A stretch of DNA of 15,733 bases from Candidatus Zixiibacteriota bacterium (GTDB taxonomy: Bacteria > Zixibacteria > MSB-5A5 > JAUVRN01), in contig JAUVRN010000012.1 in assembly GCA_030597645.1 (NCBI GenBank), forward strand, positions 1 through 15,733, read 5' to 3'. The notes under the pieces are model-generated. The model saw only the letters and a list, made by a program, of their open reading frames with translations, made no database searches and had not been told where the DNA came from. Below are positions 1 to 7,841 of this stretch, in pieces. The position numbers and the translations under genes are program-made. Positions within the stretch are counted from its first letter, which is position 1; each line of letters begins with the position of its first letter.

Positions 1-848
1 ACGATCGTGCTGTTGTCCTGCGCGTCCACGGCCGATCCACCCCGGGTGAGCGCGGCCAGCATCGCGTCCTTGAACTCGACGGCCGTGGCATCGCGATCTT
101 CTGGATGCTGGGCCAGCGCCTTGTAGATCACTTCGTCCAACGCCTGCGGAATGTCCGCGCTCGACCGGGAGACCGGCCGAAAGTGCCCCTGCGGCTTTTC
201 GCCCGTGAGCAACTCGTACAGCACCACGCCCATGGAGTAGATGTCCGTGGTCTGCGTCACGTTGGCCGTGGAGACCTTCTGCTCCGGTGACATGTAGGCC
301 GGCGTACCCATGATTACCGCGGTCGACGTGTTTTCGGCTCGATCCGGGTCCACCAGTTGCGCGATGCCGAAGTCTGCGACGTGGGCATTCAGATCCTGGT
401 CCACCAGGATATTGGCCGGCTTCATGTCGCGGTGGATGACGCCGTTCTTGTGCGCATAGTCGAGGGCCTTGAGACACTGCACCACAATATCGACCTTCTC
501 CACCACGTTGAGCTTGCGGGTCCGCACCAGGGACCTGAGGTCGTCTCCGTCCACAAAGTGCATCACGAAGTAGTAGCGTCCGTCTGCGACACCCCGGTCG
601 ATGACGTGGACGATATTGGGATGCTGCAGGCGCGCGATCGTGAGCGCTTCGCGATCGAATCGGCGGCGGACGTCCGTGTCGTCGGTCAGACGGGCCGAGA
701 GGATCTTGATGGCCACCGGCCGATCCAGTGATGGCTGGCGTGCCAGGTAGACCTCCGCGATCCCGCCGGAACCGATTTTGCGAACGATTTCGTAGTCGCC
801 GACCTTCGAGGAGGAGGGCGGCGCCTGGGTCTGTGGGGTGACGGGCAT
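1..848 (-). CDS. Hanks-type serine/threonine protein kinase, N-terminal part (C-terminus beyond window)
   Basis: This would be a cytoplasmic kinase domain that phosphorylates Ser/Thr of unknown partners. All core motifs are visible in the 282 residues present: glycine loop GSGGIAEVY (26-34), ATP-anchoring lysine in VAIK (48), catalytic loop HRDMKPAN (139-146), DFG (159-161), activation-segment end GTPAYMSPEQ (181-190), and DIYSMGVVLYELLTG (202-216). The domain is nearly complete by about residue 265. The reading frame runs off the left edge, so any membrane segment or sensor domain (PASTA, TPR, WD40 are common in this family) is not visible. The ATG at 848 is chosen because an in-frame TGA lies four codons upstream. 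The gene starts 39 bases after the methyltransferase stop and is probably the distal gene of the pgsA-recN block. Its signal and targets cannot be read from the sequence. Confidence 0.95.
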   Translation of the reverse strand, partial: MPVTPQTQAPPSSSKVGDYEIVRKIGSGGIAEVYLARQPSLDRPVAIKILSARLTDDTDVRRRFDREALTIARLQHPNIVHVIDRGVADGRYYFVMHFVDGDDLRSLVRTRKLNVVEKVDIVVQCLKALDYAHKNGVIHRDMKPANILVDQDLNAHVADFGIAQLVDPDRAENTSTAVIMGTPAYMSPEQKVSTANVTQTTDIYSMGVVLYELLTGEKPQGHFRPVSRSSADIPQALDEVIYKALAQHPEDRDATAVEFKDAMLAALTRGGSAVDAQDNSTI

Positions 849-887
849 ACCTGTATCTCAAGGTATCGGCGGCCCGGTCCGGTCCGT

Positions 888-1670
888 TTAGTCCGCGAGG
901 CCGGGGAGCTCCCGAAACGCAGCCTTGCGAGCCGTTACGATCAGATACGGCGCATCCAGGACATAGGGAGTACCATCCCAGTTGCCATACAGGCGAATGT
1001 CGCAGAATCCCGCGGCCGTGAGCCGTTCCGTCAGCTCGGCCGCAGTGAAGAGCCGGATGTCGAAGGACCACACGGTCTGACGACCATCACCGCGGATCTC
1101 TTGCCGCCAGCGGTACCTGCCGGCGGCCAGGTCCAACTCGTAGTGCCGGTGAACCGTGTAGCCGTTCCAGACCCTGGTGTCCTCGCCGGTCCAGAGACGC
1201 AGGATCTGTTCACGGTTCGTGAGATGAAGCAACAGCGTCCCCCCGGTGATCAGACACATGGCGATCGAACGCAGGGCGTCATCGTGTTCCACGTCGTTCT
1301 CGAAGTACCCGAATGAATCGAACATGAGAGACGCTGCGCAAAACGCATCCCGAAATGGCAGAGCACGGACGTCCCCGCGCACATACGAAATGTCGAGACG
1401 GGCTGCCGCGGCGCGCTGATCTGCCCGCCGGACCATGAGTGGTGACCGGTCGACCCCCACCACGCGTTGGCCCAGTCGTCGAAACACCTCGGCGTGACGG
1501 CCGAAACCACAGCAGACGTCCAGCCACCACCCACCCTCGGGCGGAGCGCAGAGTGACCGGGCTTCACGCGCCTCGAGTTCGGCGCGCGCCGAGTCTTCCT
1601 CCTGGTAGAGCGTCAGGTAGAGCGGGTCGGTGTAGACGCGGTCAAACCACGCGTCCGTCACGGTGGGCAT
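888..1670 (-). CDS. Class I SAM-dependent methyltransferase, substrate unknown
   Basis: A soluble protein of 260 residues with a Rossmann-type methyltransferase fold. The SAM-binding motif I reads WLDVCCGFGRHA (about residues 49-60). It is followed by the acidic end of strand 2 in VVGVDRS, the motif II region YVRGDVRALPF, and a C-terminal LTERLTAAGF segment typical of small-molecule or generic methyltransferases. I see no feature that fixes the substrate. The ATG at 1670 is preferred because family members begin shortly before a Y-x-x-LYQ-like helix. A GTG at 1685 would add five residues, and neither start has a clear ribosome site. The 5' end overlaps the nadK 3' end by 29 bases, so it is probably co-transcribed and translationally coupled. 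The kinase gene follows after 39 bases. TAA stop. Confidence 0.88.
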   Translation of the reverse strand: MPTVTDAWFDRVYTDPLYLTLYQEEDSARAELEAREARSLCAPPEGGWWLDVCCGFGRHAEVFRRLGQRVVGVDRSPLMVRRADQRAAAARLDISYVRGDVRALPFRDAFCAASLMFDSFGYFENDVEHDDALRSIAMCLITGGTLLLHLTNREQILRLWTGEDTRVWNGYTVHRHYELDLAAGRYRWRQEIRGDGRQTVWSFDIRLFTAAELTERLTAAGFCDIRLYGNWDGTPYVLDAPYLIVTARKAAFRELPGLAD

Positions 1671-2520
1671 GACGAGGATCGACACCCCATTGGAGCTTGG
1701 TTCTAACCAGGTTGAAGAAATCCTGCCCGGGAAGGCGGACCAGTTTGAGCTCGAAGTCGGCGCGGCGCACCAGGCAGCTCTGACCGTACGCCAGCGTACC
1801 GGTCTTACGACCGTCCAACATGAGCGCAGCCTCCACGTTGGGTTCTTCGCAGGTGATGCGCAGAACCACCCGGTCCGGGAAAACTACGGGACGCTGGGCA
1901 AGTGTATGGGGTGCGACAGGCGCCACGATGAACGCCGGCAGGTCCGGGACGGTCACGGGCCCGCCGGCAGAGAGCGCATAGGCTGTGGATCCAGTAGGCG
2001 TGGCCACGATCAGCCCATCGGCGACGTATCGACACACCAGGCGATCGTCTGCATCGAGACGAATTTCGATGGCGCGGGATAGCGGGCCACGATCGACGGC
2101 GATCTCGTTTACGGCGTGGTGCAGACCCTCGACCTCATCCACCGAAACCGCAAGGACACTCCGGGGCTCGGTGTGAAAGTCGCCTGATTCGAGTTGGGGG
2201 AGAACGGCGCCAAGATCGTCCGGCGTCACCTGCGTCAGGAATCCCAGGCTGCCCAGGTTGACTCCGAGAATCGGCAGCTCGAGAGGGCCGACGATGCGCG
2301 CCGCGCGAAGCATCGTGCCGTCGCCGCCGAGGGCGAGCACCACGTCGCACCCGCGAACGACATCCTCCGGCTCGCCGGTAGTCAGATCTGGTCCGAGGTA
2401 TTCGGCCAGAGAGGCCTCGAAGACCACCGCGTGATCACCCTGGCGACACCAGAGATCGAGCTGGGCAATGGCCTCCTCGAAACCCGGCCGGTAGGCATTG
2501 GCCAGCACTCCCAGACGCAT
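1642..2520 (-). CDS. nadK: NAD kinase (ATP/polyphosphate-dependent)
   Basis: Phosphorylates NAD to NADP in the cytoplasm, the only known route to NADP. The 292 residues match the family's usual length. Visible motifs are GGDGT (65-69), which holds the phosphate donor and catalytic Asp67; NE (138-139) in the NAD-binding region; DGLIVATPTGSTAY (168-181), the conserved glycine-rich stretch; SAGGP (184-188); a PH-x-L-x-x-RP element (204-211); and a C-terminal LVRTKLQW, the usual end of bacterial NadK. ATG at 2520 lies only 3 bases after the ispA stop, with GAGG just upstream inside the ispA end, so translation is probably coupled to ispA. Sharing a transcript with recN, xseA/B and ispA is common for nadK in bacteria. 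The 3' end overlaps the methyltransferase gene. Confidence 0.97.
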   Translation of the reverse strand: MRLGVLANAYRPGFEEAIAQLDLWCRQGDHAVVFEASLAEYLGPDLTTGEPEDVVRGCDVVLALGGDGTMLRAARIVGPLELPILGVNLGSLGFLTQVTPDDLGAVLPQLESGDFHTEPRSVLAVSVDEVEGLHHAVNEIAVDRGPLSRAIEIRLDADDRLVCRYVADGLIVATPTGSTAYALSAGGPVTVPDLPAFIVAPVAPHTLAQRPVVFPDRVVLRITCEEPNVEAALMLDGRKTGTLAYGQSCLVRRADFELKLVRLPGQDFFNLVRTKLQWGVDPRHAHRDGRVV

Positions 2521-2523
2521 GCC

Positions 2524-3402
2524 TCAGGCCTCCCTCGCCACGGCCAGGTCGACCAGAGCCAGGAGAGCGACTCGATCCTCAAACGCCTCCAGGGCCTGTC
2601 GGGCTGCCCGGGCTGCTTCACGGGCGTCGGCACGCGCACGGTCCGGCGATGATGCTCCGGGGTAGGTCGCCTTACCACGCCTCAGATCCGCCCCGGCTCG
2701 TTTGCCCATCTGCTCGGTGTCTCCTTCCAGATCGAGCAGGTCGTCCACGATCTGGAAGGCGGTGCCCAGTTGCTCGCCGTACACCGTCAGCGCCTCCAGA
2801 CGTTGGTCGTCGACACCGGCGAGAAGACCCCCACCCCGAGCACAACCGCGAAACAGCGCAGCCGTCTTGCAGCGATGGATTTGCTGCACAGCCGCCAGCG
2901 AGACCTCGCAGCCTTCCGCAGCCAGATCACCCACCTGACCCGCGATCATGCCGCGCGCTCCTATGGCCTGTGCCATTTCGATGACGACGTCGCAGTTGCC
3001 GGTCTCGCCCAGGAGTTCGAAAGCCAGCACCGCCAGCGCATCGCCGGCCAGCACCGCCATGCCCTCACCGAATTTCTTGTGCGCGGTGGGGAGGCCGCGC
3101 CGCAGGTCATCGTCGTCCATGCACGGCAGGTCGTCATGAACGAGGCTGAACGTGTGGAGATACTCGACGGCCGCCGCGGCCCGCCAGAAGTTCTCATCCG
3201 GGATTCCTCCGGAGGCACGATGGGCGGCGCAGAGGACCAGTGGACGCAGCCGCTTGCCCCCGGCCGTGATGGTGTAGCGCATGGCCTCGGCCAGCGGCGA
3301 CGGGGTACACGAGGGCTCGGGCAGATAGTGTTCGAGCTTGCGATTGATGGTCGCTCGAAGCGCGTCGAGATCGAGCTGACGCTCGGCCTCAATCATCGAC
3401 AT
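2524..3402 (-). CDS. ispA: Short-chain polyprenyl diphosphate synthase (probable farnesyl diphosphate synthase)
   Basis: Condenses isopentenyl diphosphate with allylic diphosphates, making precursors for undecaprenyl phosphate, quinones and other isoprenoids. In 292 residues I see GGKRLRP (48-54), the first aspartate-rich motif DDLPCMD (90-96), the KT pair in HRCKTAALF (176-184), and the second aspartate-rich motif DDLLD (220-224). The two-residue insert in the first motif is the bacterial FPP/GGPP synthase pattern. An aromatic residue (Phe85) five positions before that motif argues for a short C15 product, though C20 cannot be excluded. The ATG at 3402 is chosen because GGGAG sits seven bases upstream; the open frame extends further, but only inside xseB. 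It overlaps xseB by 14 bases and stops 3 bases before nadK. The xseA-xseB-ispA order is widely conserved. Confidence 0.95.
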   Translation of the reverse strand: MSMIEAERQLDLDALRATINRKLEHYLPEPSCTPSPLAEAMRYTITAGGKRLRPLVLCAAHRASGGIPDENFWRAAAAVEYLHTFSLVHDDLPCMDDDDLRRGLPTAHKKFGEGMAVLAGDALAVLAFELLGETGNCDVVIEMAQAIGARGMIAGQVGDLAAEGCEVSLAAVQQIHRCKTAALFRGCARGGGLLAGVDDQRLEALTVYGEQLGTAFQIVDDLLDLEGDTEQMGKRAGADLRRGKATYPGASSPDRARADAREAARAARQALEAFEDRVALLALVDLAVAREA

Positions 3403-3649
3403 GTTCCGTCTCCCAGCCCGGGGGTGCATCCTCTTCGACCGGCGTGCCCGCCGCGGACTCACTCAGAAAACGAACCCGCTTCTCGGCTTCCTTGAGCAGG
3501 TAGAGGCAACGCTTGCGCAGGGCGATGCCCTCTTCGAATAGCTTGACCGCGCCGGCCAGCGGGACGGTGCCCGATTCCAGTTGCTCGACGATGGTTTCCA
3601 GACGTTCGAGTGCCTTTTCGAAGGGCATGCTCGCCGGTTTTACGGCCAT
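3389..3649 (-). CDS. xseB: Exodeoxyribonuclease VII small subunit
   Basis: Small subunit of exonuclease VII, which degrades single-stranded DNA in both directions to short oligonucleotides. Several XseB chains bind one XseA. The protein is 86 residues. The core FEKALERLETIVEQLESG (10-27) followed by LFEEGIALRKRC (37-48) is the family's two-helix hairpin, and the tail after about residue 65 is acidic and variable. The ATG at 3649 overlaps the xseA stop by 10 bases, with GGGGAA upstream. The 3' end overlaps ispA by 14 bases. Tight overlap with xseA fits the need to keep the small subunit in stoichiometric excess. Confidence 0.95.
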   Translation of the reverse strand: MAVKPASMPFEKALERLETIVEQLESGTVPLAGAVKLFEEGIALRKRCLYLLKEAEKRVRFLSESAAGTPVEEDAPPGWETEHVDD

Positions 3650-5001
3650 GACGTTCCCCGCTTCTTGCGATCTACGTGAGCGCTTACCTCACCGTCTGCG
3701 AGCATCGCGCGGAGGGCGTCGCCCACCTCGACGTCGTCGACGGATGTGACCACACTGTTCGACTGGTCCAGCAGCACGGCGTACCCGCGATCGAGAACGG
3801 CTCTCGGAGAGAGTGCATCCAGACCGCCGGTCGCCCCGGCAAGCCGTTCACGTACTCGCACAGTAACGCGCGGCCAGGCTGCCCGCAAGGCCGCTCCCGC
3901 GTGATGTACGCTCTGGACGAGTGGACGGAGCCAGATGTCCGGCTGGCTGAGAGCCGGGCGTTCGCCCACGTACCGTGCACGTTCAAGTCGTTCGCGCCAC
4001 GCACCTTCCCCACCACGCTTCAGGCGCTGCGTGAGTTCGTCGATGCGGCGGCTGAATGTCGCCAGGATCTCCTGGGGCCTGCGGAATCCGTATCGCTGCA
4101 CCAGGCTGGTCAACTGCGACCTGCCGTGGTCCACCTGGTACTCGATCTCACTGCCCAGTCGTCTGGACAGTTCGTCCAACTGCGCGCGCCACTCTGCGCG
4201 ATCGCGAACCGCCAGCTCCGCAGCCGCGGAAGGTGTCGGAGCCCGGAGATCGGCGGCCAGATCACACAGGGTCCTGTCCACCTCGTGTCCGACGCCAGAA
4301 ACCACAGGCAGGGTGGATGCGGCCACGGCGCGTACTACCGGCTCTTCGTTGAAGGGCCAGAGGTCTTCCAGCGAACCGCCCCCGCGGCCGACGAGTAGCA
4401 GGTCGACATTGCGCGCGCGATTGAAACGCTCGATGGCCGCCACGATCTGCGCAGCCGCGCGTTCGCCCTGAACCAGCGTATCGGCGATGACGACTTCGAC
4501 GTGAGGTGCCCGGCGGCCGAGCACTTTGAGCATGTCCCGTACCGCCGCGCTGCGCGCCGAGGTGACGATCCCGATCCGCCGCGGAAATTCCGGCAGAGGC
4601 CGTTTGCGGTCAGCGGCGAACAGCCCCTCCTTCTCCAGCCGTTCGTGGAGTTGCCTGAACGCAAGCTCCAACTCGCCCAACCCGGCCGGCATCAGCTGCT
4701 CGACGATCAACTGGTATTCAGAGCGGGGTCCATAGAGATCAAGCTGTCCGAAGGCCACGACCTTGATGCCGTCCTCCGGCTCGAACTGAAGTCCCCGCGC
4801 CCGGCCACGGAAGAGGGCTGCCTTCAGTTGGTTGCGGTCGTCCTTTAGAGTGAAATAACGATGCCCCGAACCCGCGCGACTGTAGTTGGAGATCTCGCCT
4901 TCGATCCAGAGCGGTGGAAACTCCGTCGCCAGGAGCTGCTTGATCCTCTGGACGATCTGAGTAACCGACCAGATTTCGCCGTGCCCCGCCTCCTGCATCA
5001 T
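3640..5001 (-). CDS. xseA: Exodeoxyribonuclease VII large subunit
   Basis: Catalytic and DNA-binding subunit of exonuclease VII, a single-strand DNA exonuclease in repair and recombination. With the chosen start it has 453 residues, a usual length. The N-terminal OB-fold (about 10-107) includes LWIEGEISNY (31-40) and HRYFTLKDD (47-55). The catalytic domain follows, with RIGIVTSARSAAVRDML (142-158), GRGGGSLEDLWPFNEE (205-220) and SGVGHEVDRTLCDLAADLRA (235-254), and then a long helical region that binds XseB. The tandem ATGs at 5001/4998 are used because the conserved N-terminus begins here and AGGG lies upstream; a longer open frame to 5097 would run into recN. The spacing to the recN stop is 28 bases. 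Conserved repair-enzyme operon partner of xseB. Confidence 0.96.
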   Translation of the reverse strand: MMQEAGHGEIWSVTQIVQRIKQLLATEFPPLWIEGEISNYSRAGSGHRYFTLKDDRNQLKAALFRGRARGLQFEPEDGIKVVAFGQLDLYGPRSEYQLIVEQLMPAGLGELELAFRQLHERLEKEGLFAADRKRPLPEFPRRIGIVTSARSAAVRDMLKVLGRRAPHVEVVIADTLVQGERAAAQIVAAIERFNRARNVDLLLVGRGGGSLEDLWPFNEEPVVRAVAASTLPVVSGVGHEVDRTLCDLAADLRAPTPSAAAELAVRDRAEWRAQLDELSRRLGSEIEYQVDHGRSQLTSLVQRYGFRRPQEILATFSRRIDELTQRLKRGGEGAWRERLERARYVGERPALSQPDIWLRPLVQSVHHAGAALRAAWPRVTVRVRERLAGATGGLDALSPRAVLDRGYAVLLDQSNSVVTSVDDVEVGDALRAMLADGEVSAHVDRKKRGTSWP

Positions 5002-5029
5002 CCGACCCTGGCACCCCTCGCTATCATCT

Positions 5030-6694
5030 TCAGCCACCGGAACCGTTATCAACCAGTGTGCGGGCCGCCGCACGTGACTGGGGCGTGGCGGCGCCACCGG
5101 CGATCAGGCGCCCCAGGGCTTCGATCCGGCTCTCGGAATCGAGTTCCACCACAACGGGGACGCTTCGCCCACGCACGGTCTTCTTGTCTACACTCCATTG
5201 ACGATCGGCTCGAGCCGCGATTTGATGCAGATGAGTGATAACGAGTACCTGTCGTCCCTTGGCCAGCCCGGCGAGCATGTCCGCCACACGCGTGGCCGTC
5301 TCGCCGCCGATTCCCGAATCGATTTCATCGAATACGAGCGTGCCGACGCGGTCGCCTCCCGGCAGTACGGATTTGAGTGCCAGCATCACACGCGACAGCT
5401 CTCCACCCGATGCCACCCTGGTCAGCGGCCGGGGTTCTTCATTTGGATTGGCGCAGAGCAGAAACTCTACCTGGTCGGGGCCGTCCGAGTGCCACTGATC
5501 GCGGGGCAGCTCGCGGTGCCTCAGCGTGATGGCATCCCGCCCCAGGCCCAGCCGGGACAACGGCTTGCGCAGAACGTCACACAAGCGTGCTGCCGCTTCT
5601 GACCGCGCCGTGAATAGCTTGCCGCCAGCTTCGGAGACGATCTCGTCGGCTTCGGAGAGGGCGCCACTGAGTTGCTTCAGAGTGTGGTCGGCGTCCGCCA
5701 CGCGGGCCAGACGCTCGGCCAATCTATCTCGCTGGGCGATAGCGTTTTCCAGAGATCCACCAAACTTCTTCTTGAGTCCGTATAGCGCGTGGAGGCGTGC
5801 CTCGATCTTTTCCAGCGCAGCCGGTGATTCGTCTGCCGTGTCCCGTCTGCCAGCGGATTCCCGCGCGACCTCTTCCAGGAGCTCCCGTGCTTCGCTCAGG
5901 CGAGTAGACCAGCCGGACAATTCCGAATCGAATTGCGAAGCCTGCCGCAGGCGATCCGATAGCTGGTCGAGCCTGGGTACTACCGAGTCATCGGCGGCCT
6001 CCAGTTCAGCTTCGATCAAGTGGTAGAGACCTCCGAGCTGGGCCGCATGTTTGATCCGGTCGCGCCGTGCCGTCAGTTCCTCGTATTCGTCGGGCCGGGG
6101 ATCGATCCGTTCCAATTCCCTTTGCTGGTACTCCCAGAACTCCTTCTGGCCGGCGGCGTCCGCAATCTCGTCACGGGCGGCCGCCAGGGCCGCTCGGCAT
6201 CGCTCACGCTGGTCGAATGCCTGCCGGTACTCTTCCCGTACCCCGGGATCGACGCTCGCATCGAGATACGCCACATGCGCCTGTGGATCGAGCAGCCATT
6301 GATGCTGATGCTGGCCGTGAAGATCGCAGAGCGTTTTGCCCAGGCGCCTGAGCGTGGCGACCGATGAAGGCCGGTCGCACACCCACACCCGGCCACGGCC
6401 TGCGGTCGTGAACTCCCGCCTCAGGATGAGCGGCTCGTCTGTATCGAGTCCCAGCTCCCGGGCCATCGGCAGACTGTCCCGGGGCCACGTGAATACGGCC
6501 GTCACTTCGCAGCGATCGGCCCCGGTACGTATCCACTCCGCCTGAGCCCGTTCGCCCAGAACGAACGCCAGCGCATTGACCAGAAGCGATTTACCCGCAC
6601 CGGTCTCGCCGGTGATCGCGAGCAGTCCAGATTGGAATTCCAGGTCGAGCGCATCGGCGATGGCGAAGTTGCGAATGGCGAGTTCAGTCAGCAT
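5030..6694 (-). CDS. recN: DNA repair protein RecN
   Basis: SMC-like ATPase that acts early at double-strand breaks, bringing DNA ends or sister molecules together. The 554 residues are the family's normal length. The N-terminal head has Walker A GETGAGKS (29-36) and the RecN-typical LCDLHGQHQHQWLLDP. The middle forms the coiled-coil arms, rich in Glu, Arg and Ala. The C-terminal head has the ABC signature ASGGELSRVMLALK (428-441), Walker B LVFDEIDSGIGGETA (452-466; Asp456, Glu457) and ITHLHQIAA (486-494). The ATG at 6694 overlaps the upstream pgsA-like stop by 11 bases; the stop lies 28 bases before xseA. No LexA-like operator is visible immediately upstream, which is coding sequence of the pgsA-like gene. 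Confidence 0.97.
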   Translation of the reverse strand: MLTELAIRNFAIADALDLEFQSGLLAITGETGAGKSLLVNALAFVLGERAQAEWIRTGADRCEVTAVFTWPRDSLPMARELGLDTDEPLILRREFTTAGRGRVWVCDRPSSVATLRRLGKTLCDLHGQHQHQWLLDPQAHVAYLDASVDPGVREEYRQAFDQRERCRAALAAARDEIADAAGQKEFWEYQQRELERIDPRPDEYEELTARRDRIKHAAQLGGLYHLIEAELEAADDSVVPRLDQLSDRLRQASQFDSELSGWSTRLSEARELLEEVARESAGRRDTADESPAALEKIEARLHALYGLKKKFGGSLENAIAQRDRLAERLARVADADHTLKQLSGALSEADEIVSEAGGKLFTARSEAAARLCDVLRKPLSRLGLGRDAITLRHRELPRDQWHSDGPDQVEFLLCANPNEEPRPLTRVASGGELSRVMLALKSVLPGGDRVGTLVFDEIDSGIGGETATRVADMLAGLAKGRQVLVITHLHQIAARADRQWSVDKKTVRGRSVPVVVELDSESRIEALGRLIAGGAATPQSRAAARTLVDNGSGG

Positions 6695-7214
6695 GGGTCC
6701 TGATTCTTCTTACGTACATGAACGACGAAAGGAAGAGCATGAATACGCTGACGGCAAGCATCGGGCGCTTCAACGGCTCCACCTCGAGAACGTACACCAG
6801 CACCAGCAGGCCAAGCGAGAGTGCGGCCAACCGGCCCACCATGATTGATGCCGGCAGGCGGCCCGCCCGATCCGCCAGAATCCGCGCCAGCAACAGGATC
6901 GCGAGGTCGCGCCCGACCACCAGCAGGAGCATCCATAGCGGCAGATCCCGCGCTACGTAACAGTAGCCCAGCGCCACCGCCAGGGTGAGTTTGTCGACCA
7001 CTGGATCGATGAGCCGGCCCCACTCGCTCTGCTGACCGAGCTTTCGTGCCAAATACCCGTCCGCCACATCCGACAATACGCCCCAGAGCACCAGCAATCC
7101 GGCGAGCCAGAGATACCCGGGCGTCGCCAGCGCCCAGATGAACGCAGGCAGCAGAACCAGCCGCGACAGGGAGAGCATGTTGGGAACAGTCCAGAAACGG
7201 TCCCGGGGCAGCAT
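6684..7214 (-). CDS. pgsA: CDP-alcohol phosphatidyltransferase, probably phosphatidylglycerophosphate synthase (PgsA-like)
   Basis: Integral membrane enzyme joining a CDP-diacylglycerol-type donor to an alcohol, most likely glycerol 3-phosphate for phosphatidylglycerol. The full metal-binding motif D-x2-DG-x2-AR-x8-G-x3-D-x3-D is present, with Asp49, Asp52, Gly53, Ala56, Arg57, Gly66, Asp70 and Asp74. About five to six hydrophobic segments follow the opening VPNMLSLSRL. The usual GK pair later in the chain is GR here (VGRLAAL), so a cardiolipin synthase or another acceptor remains possible. The start is uncertain. ATG 7214 gives 176 residues beginning where the family does; ATG 7295 would add 27 mostly polar and basic residues, and neither has a clear ribosome site. 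It appears to be the first gene of the left-hand transcription unit and is divergent from the OsmC gene. Confidence 0.88.
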   Translation of the reverse strand: MLPRDRFWTVPNMLSLSRLVLLPAFIWALATPGYLWLAGLLVLWGVLSDVADGYLARKLGQQSEWGRLIDPVVDKLTLAVALGYCYVARDLPLWMLLLVVGRDLAILLLARILADRAGRLPASIMVGRLAALSLGLLVLVYVLEVEPLKRPMLAVSVFMLFLSSFMYVRRIRTHAD

Positions 7215-7370
7215 GCGCTCAATCTGTGGCCGCCTTGGCCCGCGTGCAACCGGGCACTGCGCCGTATCGCTTGACTTCCGTCGCCATGATGGCATTCATA
7301 ATGCGGCTGTGAAATCACATCGCAGCGATACCCAATCGATTGTGATCATCCAAGTAAGGAGAGCATACAC
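7215..7370. promoter_or_regulatory. Divergent control region between the pgsA-like gene and the OsmC-family gene
   Basis: This is the only head-to-head intergenic region in the window, so it must hold the start of the OsmC transcript and probably that of the pgsA-to-kinase unit. On the plus strand CATAAT (7297-7302) resembles a -10 box. TTGACT (7271-7276) resembles a -35 box but lies 20 bases away, longer than the usual 17, so the pairing is doubtful. Read on the other strand, GCATTAT (7304-7298) could serve as a weak -10 for the leftward unit; that would favour the shorter pgsA start at 7214. Promoter positions are inferred from orientation more than from motif quality. Confidence 0.4.
7308..7319. 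promoter_or_regulatory. Inverted repeat TGTGA-AA-TCACA, possible operator
   Basis: The 12-base stretch TGTGAAATCACA has perfect five-base arms around a two-base centre. It lies six bases after the candidate -10 CATAAT of the OsmC gene, that is over the expected transcription start. A further TGTGATCATC begins 33 bases downstream (7341-7350), about three helical turns on. The arms look like Crp/Fnr-type half-sites, but the usual spacing in that family is six bases, so the cognate regulator is unknown. Confidence 0.3.
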
Positions 7371-7811
7371 ATGTCCATTCGCACCGGCACAGGTATCTGG
7401 GAAGGCAACCTCAGAAACGGTAAGGGCAACCTCAAGGTAGGCTCGGGTGCCTACGAAGGAGCGTATTCGTTTGGCTCCCGATTCGACGAAGCGCCCGGCA
7501 CCAATCCGGAAGAGCTCGTCGCGGCTGCGCACGCCGCCTGCTATTCCATGGCCCTGTCACACGGGCTCGATCAAGCGGGCCACACCGCGACACGCGTGAC
7601 GACACGTGCGGTGGTCCACCTTGAAAAGGGAGATGACGGCTTCAGCATCACGCGGATCGAACTGGACGTCGAAGCGGAGGTCGCGGGCATCGTTGAAGCG
7701 AAGTTTCAGGAGCTGGCCAACAAGACCAAGACCGACTGTCCGATCTCCAAAGCCCTGGCCGCCACGAGCATTTCGCTCAAGGCCAAACTGCTTACCGGTG
7801 CGGCAGCTTGA
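7371..7811 (+). CDS. OsmC-family peroxiredoxin (thiol-dependent organic hydroperoxide peroxidase)
   Basis: The only rightward gene. OsmC/Ohr proteins reduce organic hydroperoxides with a reactive cysteine pair, as cytoplasmic homodimers. The 146 residues match OsmC length. Both cysteines are present: Cys57 in AAHAACYSM and Cys123 in TDCPISKAL. The conserved arginine (Arg37) precedes GTNPEELV (43-50), which carries the active-site glutamate region. The GTNPEEL form and the overall layout match the OsmC branch better than Ohr. AAGGAG nine bases upstream of ATG 7371 is the best ribosome site in the window. It is monocistronic: divergent from pgsA and convergent with rlmH. Regulation by osmotic or oxidative stress is known for the family, but no recognised operator is seen apart from the inverted repeat in the leader. 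Confidence 0.94.
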   Translation: MSIRTGTGIWEGNLRNGKGNLKVGSGAYEGAYSFGSRFDEAPGTNPEELVAAAHAACYSMALSHGLDQAGHTATRVTTRAVVHLEKGDDGFSITRIELDVEAEVAGIVEAKFQELANKTKTDCPISKALAATSISLKAKLLTGAAA

Positions 7812-7841
7812 GTGCGTAGTGATCGTTCCGGGTTGGCCATG

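Noticed and set aside
3676..4398. Plus-strand open frame of 240 codons opposite xseA
   Set aside because: Shadow of xseA, whose catalytic motifs lie on the other strand; no ribosome site or recognisable protein.
5002..5097. N-terminal extension of XseA into recN
   Set aside because: The extension is outside the conserved OB-fold, and tandem ATGs with a purine-rich leader follow the recN stop.
7215..7295. 27-residue extension of the pgsA-like protein
   Set aside because: It is polar, basic and unlike family N-termini, and it would occupy most of the divergent promoter region. Not excluded outright.
7371..7811. OsmC gene as a horizontally acquired insertion
   Set aside because: It is the only plus-strand gene, but I see no flanking repeats, integrase, tRNA or obvious change in base composition.
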